Positions 26,316-35,466 of a DNA stretch of 64,000 nt are shown here, piece after piece. Numbering within the stretch: the first letter of the stretch is position 1; every line of letters begins with the position of its first letter. The notes beneath the pieces were generated by a model. It searched no databases and was not told where the DNA came from. It saw only the letters and a program-made list of their open reading frames with translations. Source of the stretch: Pseudarthrobacter chlorophenolicus A6 (lineage in GTDB: Bacteria; Actinomycetota; Actinomycetes; Actinomycetales; Micrococcaceae); the NCBI RefSeq assembly GCF_000022025.1, contig NC_011886.1, positions 2,831,209-2,895,208 on the forward strand, in the 5' to 3' direction. A program made the translations under genes and the position numbers.

Positions 26316-28001
26316 CTACTTAGCCGTGATGTTGTAGTAGAGGATGCTGCCGTTCCAGCCGGTCTCGGCCTTCACGACATTGTTGCTCCACACGATCGGA
26401 CGTGCCTGGTCCCACAGGGGCAGGCCGGGCAGATCCTCGAACAGCACTTCCTGTGCCTGGTTGAACTTGGCGTTTGCATCCTCGGTGGACGTGGCAGCCA
26501 GGCCCTCCTTGAGGAGCTTGTCGAACTCGGGGTTCGTGTACTTCTCGTAGTTGGAGGATGCGTTGGTGCCCCAGACCGGGCCGAGGAAGTTGTACAGCGA
26601 CGGGTAGTCACCCTGCCAGCCTGCACGGGTCAGGCCGGGGAGCTGCTGGGACTTGCGCAGGTTCAGGACTTCAGCGAACTTGGCGAAGGGCTGGATTTCA
26701 GCCTGGATGCCGAGGTTGTTCTTGAAGCCGTTGGCCACGGCGTCGATCCATTCCTTGTTGCCACCATCGGTGTTGGAGGCAATCTGGAGCGGCTTGGAAT
26801 CGTCGTACGGCTGGATCTTGTTGGCCTGCTCCCAGAGGTCCTTGGCCTTGGCGGCGTCGAACTTCAGGATTTCGCTGCCCTTCAGGCCTTCCTTGAACCC
26901 GTCGATGACCGGCGGGACGAAAGCCTTGGCGGGGGTGCGGGTGCCGTTGAAGACAACCTTGGCGATTTCCTCGCGGTTGATGGCGTAGGACAGTGCCTCG
27001 CGGCGCAGCTTGCCGGCTTCACCCTGGAAGTTCGGGTTGTACGGCGGGATGTTCAGCGTGGAGTTGGTGGCAACTGCCTTGGTGGCGTTGCGGTCCTGGA
27101 AGTCCGTCTCATAGGTCTTCAGGGCGTTGGACGGCAGGACATCGGTGATGTCCAGGTTGTCCGACTGGAGATCCGTGTATGCGGGGCCCGGATCGGTGTA
27201 GAACTTGAAGGTCACGCCGCCGTTCTTGGACTCGCGCGGGCCGCTGTAGTCGGCGTTCTTGACGAGGGAAATCGACTGGTCGTGTACCCAGGCGCCTTCC
27301 TTCTCGAACTTGTACGGGCCGTTGCCCACCGGGTTCTCACCGAAGGTCTTCGGGTCTGCCAGGGCAGCGGAAGGAAGCGGGAAGAAAGCGGAGTAGCCCA
27401 GGCGCAGCGACCAGTCTGCCTCAGGCTGGGCAAGCTTCACGGTGATGGTGGAGTCATCGGTTGCTGCCAGGCCGGACATGGTCTCGGCCGTGGGGGCAGG
27501 GGTGGTGGTGGTCTTGCCGTCGGCCGTCTTCTCGCTGTTGACCGCCGATACTTCTTCGTAGCCGGCGATGGACTCAAAGAAGAAGCCGTTGTTCTGCAGG
27601 TTCTTCGAGTTGGCGGCGAAGTTCCAGGAGTCAACGAAAGTCTTGGCCGTGATGGCCTCGCCGTTGGTGAACTTCTGGCCCTGCTTGACCTTGATGGTCC
27701 AGTTCTGGGCGTCGGAGGAATCAATGGATTCTGCCAACGCATTGACCGGCTTGCCGTCGGCGTCGTAGGTCCGCAGGCCTTCGAAGAGGAGTTCGACGAC
27801 GCGGCCGCCGTAGACCTCATTGGTGTTGGCCGGCAGCAGCGGGTTCTGTGGTTCGTTGCTGTAGGCCGTGATGACCTTGTTGGGATCGCCGGTGGCGTCG
27901 CCGGACCCCTCCGTGGTGCCGCCTCCAGCGCCGCACCCGGTCAGGGCAAGCGCAGCGATTGCCACGATGCCCAGTGCTTTGGAAGTGCGCGTGAAACGCA
28001 T
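26316..28001 (-). CDS. Oligopeptide-binding lipoprotein, family 5 (first of two)
   Basis: Extracytoplasmic solute-binding lipoprotein (561 residues) of the OppA/DppA type. The ATG at 28001 has a perfect AGGAGG 4 bases upstream and starts MRFTRTSKALG with the lipobox LTGC at 18-21; the longer frame from 28067 was rejected. Hallmarks include VVELLFEGLRTYDADGK and WTIKVKQGQKFTNGEAITA, typical of cluster C binding proteins. It lies just upstream of dppBC and the double ATPase and is the cognate receptor. The peptide size it takes is unknown. Confidence 0.92.
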   Translation of the reverse strand: MRFTRTSKALGIVAIAALALTGCGAGGGTTEGSGDATGDPNKVITAYSNEPQNPLLPANTNEVYGGRVVELLFEGLRTYDADGKPVNALAESIDSSDAQNWTIKVKQGQKFTNGEAITAKTFVDSWNFAANSKNLQNNGFFFESIAGYEEVSAVNSEKTADGKTTTTPAPTAETMSGLAATDDSTITVKLAQPEADWSLRLGYSAFFPLPSAALADPKTFGENPVGNGPYKFEKEGAWVHDQSISLVKNADYSGPRESKNGGVTFKFYTDPGPAYTDLQSDNLDITDVLPSNALKTYETDFQDRNATKAVATNSTLNIPPYNPNFQGEAGKLRREALSYAINREEIAKVVFNGTRTPAKAFVPPVIDGFKEGLKGSEILKFDAAKAKDLWEQANKIQPYDDSKPLQIASNTDGGNKEWIDAVANGFKNNLGIQAEIQPFAKFAEVLNLRKSQQLPGLTRAGWQGDYPSLYNFLGPVWGTNASSNYEKYTNPEFDKLLKEGLAATSTEDANAKFNQAQEVLFEDLPGLPLWDQARPIVWSNNVVKAETGWNGSILYYNITAK

Positions 28002-28169
28002 TCCGCCTCCTATGAGTTGTGGGAGATAACGAGGGGAAATCTGGTGTTTCCCCGCAGGCCGAGGCACAGCTGTGAACTGTGACGGGGCCTACATGTACGA
28101 GTAGCCTAACCGCACGAAGTCCAGATACTGGTACTCCGTTGCCAAACCGTGACCGGGGCGTTTGGGACG

Positions 28170-28185
28170 CGTTAACCGGTTAACG
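28170..28185. promoter_or_regulatory. 16-base perfect palindrome upstream of the peptide importer
   Basis: CGTTAACCGGTTAACG is self-complementary and sits between the two binding-protein genes, about 170 bases before the start of the first gene of the importer. It is an operator candidate with a LacI-like CG centre. The rest of the 28002-28271 gap holds a short hairpin and no gene. Confidence 0.45.
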
Positions 28186-28220
28186 GAAGTTGTGCAAGTC
28201 ACATGCTACTCGGCGGTAGC

Positions 28221-28244
28221 GCCACGGCGAAATCGAACCGTGGC
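28221..28244 (-). terminator. Hairpin after the second binding protein gene
   Basis: GCCACGG and CCGTGGC with a 10-base loop lie 30-50 bases after the stop of the upstream lipoprotein gene. If it terminates, the two binding proteins are separate units. Confidence 0.45.
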
Positions 28245-28271
28245 CTGCATCACCCATCTGCCGGGTGGGAA

Positions 28272-30050
28272 TCAGTTCTTGGTCCCCTGCTCGGCAAGGC
28301 GCCAATCCGAGACGTTCCACCACACGCCGAGGGGTCCCGGGCTGGGTTTCACACCGGTCACCCGGGCGTTGAAGGCTATGGCTCCGACCGTCTGGTAAAG
28401 CGGCAGTCCGTACGCTTTCTCCCAGACGCGCTTATCGATCCCCGCCAGCAGTTCGTCCTGTTTGCCGAGGTCAGTGGTGGTTGCCAGCTGCTCCATTGCC
28501 TTGTCCGCGTCGCCGTCGGAGAATCCGTTGAAGTTGCTGCCCGCCCCGGTGCGGAAGATCTGCGGGATGCGGCCCACTCCGGCGCCCGTTCCGATCCACC
28601 CCAGCAAAGCGGCGTCGTACCCTGCGCCCCCGAGCGACTTGGCCCAGTCCGCATTTCCCTGGCCGGCATCGACCACTCGGAAACCGGCCTTCTGCGCCGA
28701 ATCGCGGATCAGGGTGAATGCCTTGGCGCGGTTGGGGTTGTCCCGGTTGTACAGGATGCGGATGGTCGGCGTGGCACCGTCCAGGAGTTCCTTGGCTGCG
28801 TCGATGTCCACCTCGGCGTATTCGGCCGAGCCGTTGTTTTTCACAGTATCCGCGTACTTGGGCTGGCCCGGAAGGAAGACCTGCGAATCGAGCGGTTTGG
28901 CGTCCGTAATCAGGCCCCCCACCACCGCGTCCACGATGGCCTGCCGGGGCACGGCCTTCAGGAAGGCCTTGCGGACGTCCTCGTCCGCGAAGGGCCCGGA
29001 GAAGTTGAGGTCGAGGTGGTCGTACCCCGACTGGCTGTACTGCTCCACCGTGTTTCCCTGGTCCGCCAGGCCGGCGAAGAGGTTCGCGGTGTCGGCGGAA
29101 GGCTGCGGCGAGATGATGTCCGCCTGCCCGCTGCGGAGCGCATCAACAGCGGTAGGAAGGGCACCGGTGAACCGGACGTTGATCTCGTCAAGCCACGGCT
29201 CGGTCCCCCACACGTAGTCCCGGTTCCGGACGAGTTTCATGGATACTTCCGGAACGATGTCCCGCACGATGTAGGGTCCGCTGGAAAGATACAGGGCGGG
29301 GTCGTCGGGCAGGGATTTCGTATCGAATCCGTTGTTCCAGAAATCGCCCACCGTCTTCAACGCCGAATTTACCGCCGGTTTTCCGGGGTTTCCCTTGGGC
29401 GCGTCCTTGATCAGGTCCACGAGGTCCTCCTCGTCGCTCAGCCCGGCCTTGGCTGCGACCACATGGGCTGGCAGGCCGACGTCGAACGCGGTCTGCCAGT
29501 CCGCGTAAGGCGCGGCGTACTGCAGCGTGATGGACCGGCCGTCGTCGCCGAGCTCGGGGAACGCCGTGCCCGCGAGGCCGCCGGCGGCTGACGCAGCCGA
29601 AAAATACCTGGTGCCCGTCCCGGCCGCAGGATCCGCGTCGTCGAAATAACCCGAACCCGCGGCCCAGCTCAGGAGGAGGTCGCCAGCGTCGATCGGCGCG
29701 CCGTCGGACCATTTGACGCCTTCGTTGACTGTGTACCGCACCTTAAGCGGGTCATCAGAGACTTTTTCGTAGCGGCCGAACTTGTCGTTCCGGACCACCA
29801 CGGATTTATCGTCCAGGGAGTAGAAGCCAGAGTGGGTGGCTGCGCCGATCTTGGAGTTGATGTCCGTGTTGCCGTCGGTACTGAACGGGTTGAAGGAGGA
29901 AAAAGCGTTGACCTCGGCCACGGTGGCGCTGCCTCCGCGCTTGGCCTCCCCCACTACTACCGGCGCGCTGCCGCCGCCTGAGCAGCCAGAAAGGGCCACT
30001 GCGACCACTGCCGCTGCGGTGATGTACTGCATCAGGCGCCTGACTGGCAT
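28272..30050 (-). CDS. ABC-type solute-binding lipoprotein, family 5 (second)
   Basis: A 592-residue lipoprotein with signal peptide and lipobox LSGC (about 20-23), then the family 5 fold: GVKWSDGAPIDAGDLLLSW and the FVLDSQVFLPGQPKYADTV-like central region. AGGAGG precedes the ATG. It is only distantly similar to the neighbour at 26316-28001, so it is not a recent duplication. It has no permease of its own here and may feed the same DppBC channel with another ligand; a role with a distant transporter is also possible. Confidence 0.85.
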   Translation of the reverse strand: MPVRRLMQYITAAAVVAVALSGCSGGGSAPVVVGEAKRGGSATVAEVNAFSSFNPFSTDGNTDINSKIGAATHSGFYSLDDKSVVVRNDKFGRYEKVSDDPLKVRYTVNEGVKWSDGAPIDAGDLLLSWAAGSGYFDDADPAAGTGTRYFSAASAAGGLAGTAFPELGDDGRSITLQYAAPYADWQTAFDVGLPAHVVAAKAGLSDEEDLVDLIKDAPKGNPGKPAVNSALKTVGDFWNNGFDTKSLPDDPALYLSSGPYIVRDIVPEVSMKLVRNRDYVWGTEPWLDEINVRFTGALPTAVDALRSGQADIISPQPSADTANLFAGLADQGNTVEQYSQSGYDHLDLNFSGPFADEDVRKAFLKAVPRQAIVDAVVGGLITDAKPLDSQVFLPGQPKYADTVKNNGSAEYAEVDIDAAKELLDGATPTIRILYNRDNPNRAKAFTLIRDSAQKAGFRVVDAGQGNADWAKSLGGAGYDAALLGWIGTGAGVGRIPQIFRTGAGSNFNGFSDGDADKAMEQLATTTDLGKQDELLAGIDKRVWEKAYGLPLYQTVGAIAFNARVTGVKPSPGPLGVWWNVSDWRLAEQGTKN

Positions 30051-30163
30051 GCCTCCGCCTCCTTATGTATTCCATCCCGGGGAAGGGGGCCTGGAGTCGC
30101 CAGGAACGCGCCCTACACAGTCAGGATACTTTGGTGTCGCCGGCTGGGCGGGGAGGAAGAACC

Positions 30164-31777
30164 CTACGCCCCGCCTTCCGGCGCCGGCCGCAGCAGCCGT
30201 GCGCCGCCGTCGTTCGCTTTTAGCAGCGCTTCCGCGCGGCGCCGGTGGCCGCTCCGTGTGTCCGGATCCATCGAGTCCAGCAGGGCGACTGCCATCCGGG
30301 ACCGGGAGTTGCGCTCGATGACAGGACGGTGGTCATCTATGAAGGTCCAGTACAGGGCATCCCAGTCGGCGATCCACTCCCCCGGCGGCAGATCGGACAT
30401 TTTCCGCAGGTAGTTGCTGCCGGAGACGTAGGGCTTGGTGGTGATTCCGGCACCCGAGGCGAACTGGCTCATTGCGTACACGTTGGGCACCATGACCCAG
30501 TCGTAGGCGTCCACGTACATGGCCATGAACCATTCGTAGACGTCATGCGGGTGGATGCGCAAGAGGGACATGGCGTTCCCCAGGATCATCAGCCGTTCGA
30601 TGTGGTGGCTGTATCCGGTGGCGAGCACGCGGGAGATCACCATGTCCACGGGGGCCAGCCCGGTGGCGGCGTCCCACCACCCGGTGCCCAGCCGGTTCCC
30701 GTGGTTGAGCAGGTTCGAACTGCGCATCTGCCGGCCGCGGAGGCGGTAGGTGGCGCGCATGTACTCCCGCCATCCGATCAGCTGCCGCACGAAACCCTCG
30801 AGCGAAGCCAACGGGGTGTCCTGGCCGGCGCCGTCCAGGACTGAGTCAAGGACTTCGCGGGGGTCCAACAGCCCGATATTGAGTGCCGGCGTGAGCAGCC
30901 CGTGGTTGATGAACGGGTGCGCGGCGGAGATGGCGTCCTCGTAGGCGCCAAACCCGGCAAGTCGGTCGCGGACAAACTCCTCCAGGTGTCGGCGGGCCTC
31001 CGGCGCGTCGGTGGGCCAGGCAAAGGAAGCAGGGTCTCCGGGGGCGTCTGGAAACTCCTCGCGTACCCAGGCGATGGCTGCCTCCACATCGCTTGAACCG
31101 TCGTCGGGGGTGGTCTCCGTCCCGCCGCTTTCGTCCATCAATGCATCCAGGTCGAACATCGCCTGCCCGGCGTTGTTTCCGCTGCTGAACCTTGACACGG
31201 TGGCCGGAACGTAACCGCGGGGAAGCTTCTTCCTGTTCTCGGCGTCAAAGGACCACTTGCCGCCGACGGGGCCGCCGCCGTCCACCAGGACATCGAGCCG
31301 GCGGCGTTGCCACACGTAGAAGTCGTGCATCCGGGCTGGATTGGCGGCGAACCACTCATCAATCCGACGGCGGTCCGTGAGGAAGTTGGGCGTCTCCAGG
31401 ACGTCGCCGTCCTGCATGCGGTAGCCGCCGTCAGCGAGGCCGGCGATCAGGTCCTGCTCAAGCCAGTCATCCACGACGTCGAACCAGGTCACCTGCCGCG
31501 GGCGGCTGCTGCGAATGAGTTGCCCCAGCTGACTGCGGGACGTGCGGTCAGGATCGCTGGCCAGGACTTCCACTTCATACCCGTGGTTGCGGAGCCGCCC
31601 GGCAAACCGAGCCATCGATGCCCGGTGCAGGACCAGCTTGTGGGAGTGGAAGGCGTACTGCCGGAACATGAGGTCGTGCTCGATCAGCACAAAGGCCGTG
31701 CCGCCAGCCGGCAGTTCAAGGTGCTGCCCGAAAAGCTGGTGCGGCAGAACGAGGCGCAGGTGCTGGCCGGCTTGCAT
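30164..31777 (-). CDS. Photolyase/cryptochrome-related protein of the FeS-BCP family, without cluster cysteines
   Basis: A flavoprotein-like protein of 537 residues related to PhrB-type (6-4) photolyases and bacterial cryptochromes. Family hallmarks are HQLFG near the start, the KLVLHRASMARF segment, GWREYMRATY, the GYSHHIERLMILGNAMSLL helix and TKPYVSGSNYLRKMSD. In the family I know, four cysteines bind a [4Fe-4S] cluster; this protein has no cysteine at all, and the usual Cys-rich segment after KMSD is replaced by a short LPPGEW stretch. The start at 31777 gives MQAGQHLRLVLPHQLFG. It is divergent from a luciferase-like monooxygenase gene. DNA repair or light sensing is inferred. Confidence 0.85.
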   Translation of the reverse strand: MQAGQHLRLVLPHQLFGQHLELPAGGTAFVLIEHDLMFRQYAFHSHKLVLHRASMARFAGRLRNHGYEVEVLASDPDRTSRSQLGQLIRSSRPRQVTWFDVVDDWLEQDLIAGLADGGYRMQDGDVLETPNFLTDRRRIDEWFAANPARMHDFYVWQRRRLDVLVDGGGPVGGKWSFDAENRKKLPRGYVPATVSRFSSGNNAGQAMFDLDALMDESGGTETTPDDGSSDVEAAIAWVREEFPDAPGDPASFAWPTDAPEARRHLEEFVRDRLAGFGAYEDAISAAHPFINHGLLTPALNIGLLDPREVLDSVLDGAGQDTPLASLEGFVRQLIGWREYMRATYRLRGRQMRSSNLLNHGNRLGTGWWDAATGLAPVDMVISRVLATGYSHHIERLMILGNAMSLLRIHPHDVYEWFMAMYVDAYDWVMVPNVYAMSQFASGAGITTKPYVSGSNYLRKMSDLPPGEWIADWDALYWTFIDDHRPVIERNSRSRMAVALLDSMDPDTRSGHRRRAEALLKANDGGARLLRPAPEGGA

Positions 31778-31784
31778 GCCCCCA

Positions 31785-31790
31785 ACGATA
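31785..31790 (-). promoter_or_regulatory. -10 box for the photolyase-like gene
   Basis: TATCGT, 7 bases, ATG at 31777. The intervening GGGGG could also act as a weak ribosome site. Confidence 0.45.
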
Positions 31791-31930
31791 GTTCGAATGT
31801 TCTCCGGACGTTGCCGTGCGGACACCGGCTTCACTGTCGCAAACGGTAACCTGCACCCGCCGTGGCCACGGGCGGTAGGCCGGGCAAGCATATTCTGGGG
31901 TCAACCACCAGGCCCAAGCAAAGGAAGCCC

Positions 31931-32983
31931 ATGCCAGATCAGAACCGTCCCCTGCGAAAGCTTGGCTTCCTCACCATCGGCCTTTTCGATCCGGCCAACC
32001 CGGCCGCGGGTCACGAATCCACGTTGCAGGTGATCGAACTGGGTGAGCGGCTGGGTTTCGACAGCGCGTGGCTGCGGCACCGCCACCTGCAGTTTGGCAT
32101 TTCCTCGCCCGTGGCCGTCATGGCAGCGGCCAGCCAACGCACATCCCGGATCGAACTTGGCACCGCTGTGACGCCGCTGGGCTGGGAGAATCCCCTTCGC
32201 CTGGCCGAGGACCTCGCCACCACGGACCTGCTGGCCGGCGGCCGGATCAATCCGGGCGTCAGCGTCGGCGAGCCGATGCAGTGGGACACGGTCAAGCATG
32301 AGCTTTACCCCGACTCGGCCGGCGAAGAGGACTTCAGCTACGCCCGGGTGGAGCGGTTCGCCCGGCTGGTTGCGGGCGAGGTTGTCCGCGATTTCTCGGG
32401 CAAGCAGGGTGTGGTGGAAGAGTTTTCCAACCGTGTGGAACCGCATTCGCCGGGCCTGCGCGACCGCCTCTGGTACGGCGCTGCCAGCCGGAAATCCGCA
32501 GTCTGGGCAGGCGAAAACGGCTTCAACCTGCTCTCCAGCAGCGTGATCTTTCCTGACGCCGGCGAGGAACCCGACTTCGCGCGGGTCCAGCAGTCCCAAA
32601 TCCGCGCCTACCGCGCCGCAGCGGCAGCGTCAGGACAGCCGCAGGAGCGGACGCGGGTATCTCAGGGGCTGGTGGTCATTCCCACCGATTCTGCCTCTGC
32701 GGCGCAGAGGGAGAAGTACCAGCGGTACGTCGACGAACGCACGCCCCGCACGGCCGCCCCGCAGGGACCCAGGAAGATGATGTTCGCCAAGGACCTCATC
32801 GGCACCAGTGAGCAGATCGCGGAACAGTTGTACGCCCACGCGGGTTTCCAGGAGGTCGACGAAGTGGCGTTCGCCCTCCCTTTCAGCTTTGAGCACGAGG
32901 ACTACGTCCAGATCCTCACCGACATCGCCACCCGGCTGGGCCCGGCCCTTGGCTGGGAACCGGCCGGAGCCGGACGGGCTTAG
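31931..32983 (+). CDS. Luciferase-like (LLM) flavin-dependent monooxygenase
   Basis: A TIM-barrel oxidoreductase of 350 residues from the bacterial luciferase superfamily, likely using reduced FMN or F420. Conserved parts are FDSAWLRHRHLQFGISSPVAVMAAA, ELGTAVTPLGWENPLRLAEDLATTDLLAGGR and the late IGTSEQIAEQLYAHAGFQEVDEV, each given as family signatures. The ATG at 31931 has AAGGAAG upstream; an in-frame GTG at 31862 reads non-conserved sequence. It shares an intergenic region with the divergent photolyase-like gene. The substrate is unknown. Confidence 0.87.
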   Translation: MPDQNRPLRKLGFLTIGLFDPANPAAGHESTLQVIELGERLGFDSAWLRHRHLQFGISSPVAVMAAASQRTSRIELGTAVTPLGWENPLRLAEDLATTDLLAGGRINPGVSVGEPMQWDTVKHELYPDSAGEEDFSYARVERFARLVAGEVVRDFSGKQGVVEEFSNRVEPHSPGLRDRLWYGAASRKSAVWAGENGFNLLSSSVIFPDAGEEPDFARVQQSQIRAYRAAAAASGQPQERTRVSQGLVVIPTDSASAAQREKYQRYVDERTPRTAAPQGPRKMMFAKDLIGTSEQIAEQLYAHAGFQEVDEVAFALPFSFEHEDYVQILTDIATRLGPALGWEPAGAGRA

Positions 32984-33633
32984 AAGGCGGTGCTGGGCAG
33001 GTCCTTCTCTCCATCGGCGATCGCGGTGATGATCCGCGCTGCAACCAGGTCGGGATCCAGTGCCGCGCCGAATTTCGGCGCTGACCCGGCAATCGGATGC
33101 TCCGAAAGGGCGGTGCCGGTGTGGCCCGGGCGTGCGTCCAGGATCCGGATGCCCGCCCGGCGATACTCGCGGGCCGTTGCGACGACGAAGGCCGCGAGTC
33201 CAGCCTTCGACGCCGAGTAGGCAGCGAGGCCAGCGACGGGCGCCTCGGCGACAACGCCACTTAGTGTCACAACGAAGGGTTCCCGGCCCTCGCGTGCGGA
33301 CGCCGCGAGGTAACGCTGGCTCTGGGTGATGAGGTGGATCGGGCCAGTGGTGTTCACAGCGAAAAGTTCGTCCACTGTGCCGGGTTCAAGGTCAGATGCG
33401 GCGCCGAAGGCAACGACCCCTGACGCGACCACTACCCCGTCGAGGCGCCCGTACTGCGCATTCGTGTCTTCCAGCACCGATTGGGTCACGGAGGGTACGC
33501 GCAGATCGTGCCCATCTGACTTTGAGGACCTGGCGACGATGGCGCCGCTGCTCTCCAACTGGGCAGCGATGCGCGAACCGAGTCCGCCGCTGGCGCCGAC
33601 TACCAGAACCACCGCTCCCCGAAGAGTCGTCAT
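32980..33633 (-). CDS. Short-chain dehydrogenase/reductase
   Basis: Classical SDR of 217 residues, slightly short. The cofactor-binding GASGGLGSR lies at about 13-21, the central VASGVV at about 69-74, the catalytic Ser in VTLSGVVAE, and the Tyr-x3-Lys in YSASKAG (about 141-147). The final region is short, so the substrate loop is small. It overlaps the end of the LLM gene by 4 bases on the opposite strand. Its promoter TAGGAT is six bases before the ATG. The substrate is unknown. Confidence 0.88.
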   Translation of the reverse strand: MTTLRGAVVLVVGASGGLGSRIAAQLESSGAIVARSSKSDGHDLRVPSVTQSVLEDTNAQYGRLDGVVVASGVVAFGAASDLEPGTVDELFAVNTTGPIHLITQSQRYLAASAREGREPFVVTLSGVVAEAPVAGLAAYSASKAGLAAFVVATAREYRRAGIRILDARPGHTGTALSEHPIAGSAPKFGAALDPDLVAARIITAIADGEKDLPSTAF

Positions 33634-33639
33634 GGAGAG

Positions 33640-33645
33640 ATCCTA
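33640..33645 (-). promoter_or_regulatory. -10 box for the leaderless SDR gene
   Basis: TAGGAT, CTCTCC, ATG: the same 6-base spacing as other starts in the window. Confidence 0.55.
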
Positions 33646-33730
33646 AATTAAGTACGGCGGGCAGCCCAGAGCGAGTCCCCTTGCCTGAAGGCAGGATTGG
33701 CGGGCCCGTCCGGGGTGGAGGATGGCGGCT

Positions 33731-34174
33731 TCACCGGACGGGGCGCCTGAATGGGCCGGGCCACCACCAACGGGACCGGGATCGGAGCTCAGCCCTGCGA
33801 CGGGCCGCATCGAGATAGTCCTCGAGGGCCGGTTCAAAAACGGACGGAGGCAGATTCAGCGTCGCACGGCTCAACTGGCGTCCTGACAGCAGCTCGCTGA
33901 TCGCCCCCGGAATCATCCGCATCCCCTGGGTGCCCTTCACGGACCGCCTGAGCCGTCCGCCTTGCTCCGTGAGCCGCATCGCCCAGGCTGCGTCGACCTC
34001 GGCAAGGCCGGAACCGACCAGCATCGCCATCGCCGCCTCTACCCGTTCCCTTGAAGGGACGTCGGCCTGCAGCATGTCCCAACCCGGCAGTACCATACTG
34101 AGCGTCGAGGGACGCTTCGCATCACGCAGCAGGGTCATGAGCGTCGCTGCGTCAGACATTTCCATGCGGTTCAT
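33731..34174 (-). CDS. Small conserved hypothetical protein (147 aa)
   Basis: A basic, Arg-rich protein with no signal peptide or membrane helix. The centre (RERVEAAMAMLVGSGLAEVDAAWAMRLTEQGGRL) reads like a winged-helix domain, so it may bind DNA or a protein partner, but I do not recognise a family. Three methionines (residues 1, 4 and 6) could start it; the first lies 7 bases after TAGCCT. It lies between the SDR and ychF on the same strand. Confidence 0.6.
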   Translation of the reverse strand: MNRMEMSDAATLMTLLRDAKRPSTLSMVLPGWDMLQADVPSRERVEAAMAMLVGSGLAEVDAAWAMRLTEQGGRLRRSVKGTQGMRMIPGAISELLSGRQLSRATLNLPPSVFEPALEDYLDAARRRAELRSRSRWWWPGPFRRPVR

Positions 34175-34181
34175 GCCGATC

Positions 34182-34187
34182 AGGCTA
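34182..34187 (-). promoter_or_regulatory. -10 box for the 147-aa gene
   Basis: TAGCCT, 7 bases, ATG at 34174. Confidence 0.45.
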
Positions 34188-34210
34188 GCTCACTCCGAGC
34201 TGGCCCAGCC

Positions 34211-34226
34211 ACGGAGCGAGCTCCGT
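34211..34226. terminator. Short hairpin downstream of ychF
   Basis: ACGGAG, CGAG, CTCCGT: a 6-base stem with tetraloop. It is weak, with no U-run. Confidence 0.35.
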
Positions 34227-34290
34227 CCCGAAAGAACGCTGCGTGGCCCAGCACCCCGGCCGGCGATTCCCGGGAGGCACCGGACCTGAC

Positions 34291-35376
34291 CTAGACGTTG
34301 AAGCGGAACTCCACCACGTCGCCGTCGGCCATGACGTATTCCTTGCCTTCGATGCGGACCTTGCCGCGGGCCTTCGCCTCGGCCATGGAACCGGCATCGA
34401 CGAGGTCGTCGAAGGAGACCACCTCGGCCTTGATGAAGCCGCGCTGGAAGTCCGAGTGGATGACGCCGGCGGCCTGGGGTGCTGTGTCGCCCTGGTGGAT
34501 GGTCCAGGCGCGGGTTTCCTTGGGGCCGGCGGTCAGGTAGGTCTGCAGCCCCAGCGTGTGGAACCCGACGCGGGCCAGCTGGTCGAGTCCGGACTCTTCC
34601 TGGCCGTTCATCTCCAGCATTTCGCGAGCCTCCTCCTCGTCAAGTTCAACGAGGTCGGCTTCGAGCTTGGCATCGAGGAAGACGGCGTCCGCCGGGGCAA
34701 CCATGGCGCGCAGTTCGTCCTGCTTCTCCGGGCTGCCCAGGATTCCCTCATCCGCGTTGAAGACGTAGATCACCGGTTTGGCGGTCAGGAGGCCGAGCTC
34801 CTTGAGGTGCTCCATCTCAAGCTTGTCGCTCTTGATCGAGGAAGTGATGGTGTCGCCGCGCTCCAGCACCGCCTGCGCTGCCTTGATGGCGGCAAGCTCG
34901 GCGGCTTCGCGCTTCTTGATCTTGACTTCTTTTTCGATCCGGGGAATGGCGTTCTCGATGGTCTGAAGGTCCGCCAGGATCAGCTCGGTGTTGATGATCT
35001 CCATGTCCGAGCGGGGATCGACCTTGCCGTCGACGTGGATGACATCGGGGTCATCGAACACGCGGATAACCTGCGCGATGGCCTGGGCCTCGCGGATGTT
35101 GGCAAGGAACTTGTTGCCGAGGCCTTCGCCCTCCGATGCGCCCTTCACAATCCCGGCGATGTCCACGAAGGACACCGGAGCGGGCAGCAGTCGCTGGGAA
35201 CCGAAGATCTCGGCCAGCTTCGCGAGCCGCGGGTCCGGCAGGTTCACGACGCCGACGTTCGGTTCAATGGTGGCGAACGGGTAGTTCGCCGCCAGGACCT
35301 GGTTGCGGGTCAGCGCGTTGAAGAGGGTTGATTTGCCGACGTTGGGCAGTCCGACGATGCCAATAGTAAGAGCCAC
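34291..35376 (-). CDS. ychF: Ribosome-associated ATPase YchF (OLA1 family)
   Basis: Obg-type P-loop NTPase of 361 residues that prefers ATP and binds ribosomes, acting in translation and oxidative-stress control. The G1 loop GLPNVGKST lies at about 8-16, G3 [10 protein letters not shown] at about 69-78, and the altered G4 is YVFNADE instead of NKxD, which is the reason for ATP specificity. A coiled-coil insertion and C-terminal TGS domain follow (ending [19 protein letters not shown]). The GTG at 35376 gives the family N-terminus; the GTG two codons earlier is too close to the TAGAAT -10. Confidence 0.95.
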   Translation of the reverse strand: MALTIGIVGLPNVGKSTLFNALTRNQVLAANYPFATIEPNVGVVNLPDPRLAKLAEIFGSQRLLPAPVSFVDIAGIVKGASEGEGLGNKFLANIREAQAIAQVIRVFDDPDVIHVDGKVDPRSDMEIINTELILADLQTIENAIPRIEKEVKIKKREAAELAAIKAAQAVLERGDTITSSIKSDKLEMEHLKELGLLTAKPVIYVFNADEGILGSPEKQDELRAMVAPADAVFLDAKLEADLVELDEEEAREMLEMNGQEESGLDQLARVGFHTLGLQTYLTAGPKETRAWTIHQGDTAPQAAGVIHSDFQRGFIKAEVVSFDDLVDAGSMAEAKARGKVRIEGKEYVMADGDVVEFRFNV

Positions 35377-35384
35377 GAGCACTG

Positions 35385-35390
35385 ATTCTA
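35385..35390 (-). promoter_or_regulatory. -10 box for ychF
   Basis: TAGAAT, 8 bases, GTG at 35376. Confidence 0.5.
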
Positions 35391-35466
35391 CCCGCAGCGG
35401 CCCGTCCGCCCGTACCGGCGGATGTCACTCGCGTGGATTGTCAGTGCCCCGTGCGACAGTGAAGTC

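Noticed and set aside
28203-29591. 462-codon open frame antisense to the second binding lipoprotein
   Set aside because: The minus-strand lipoprotein has a signal peptide, lipobox and ribosome site; the antisense frame has none.
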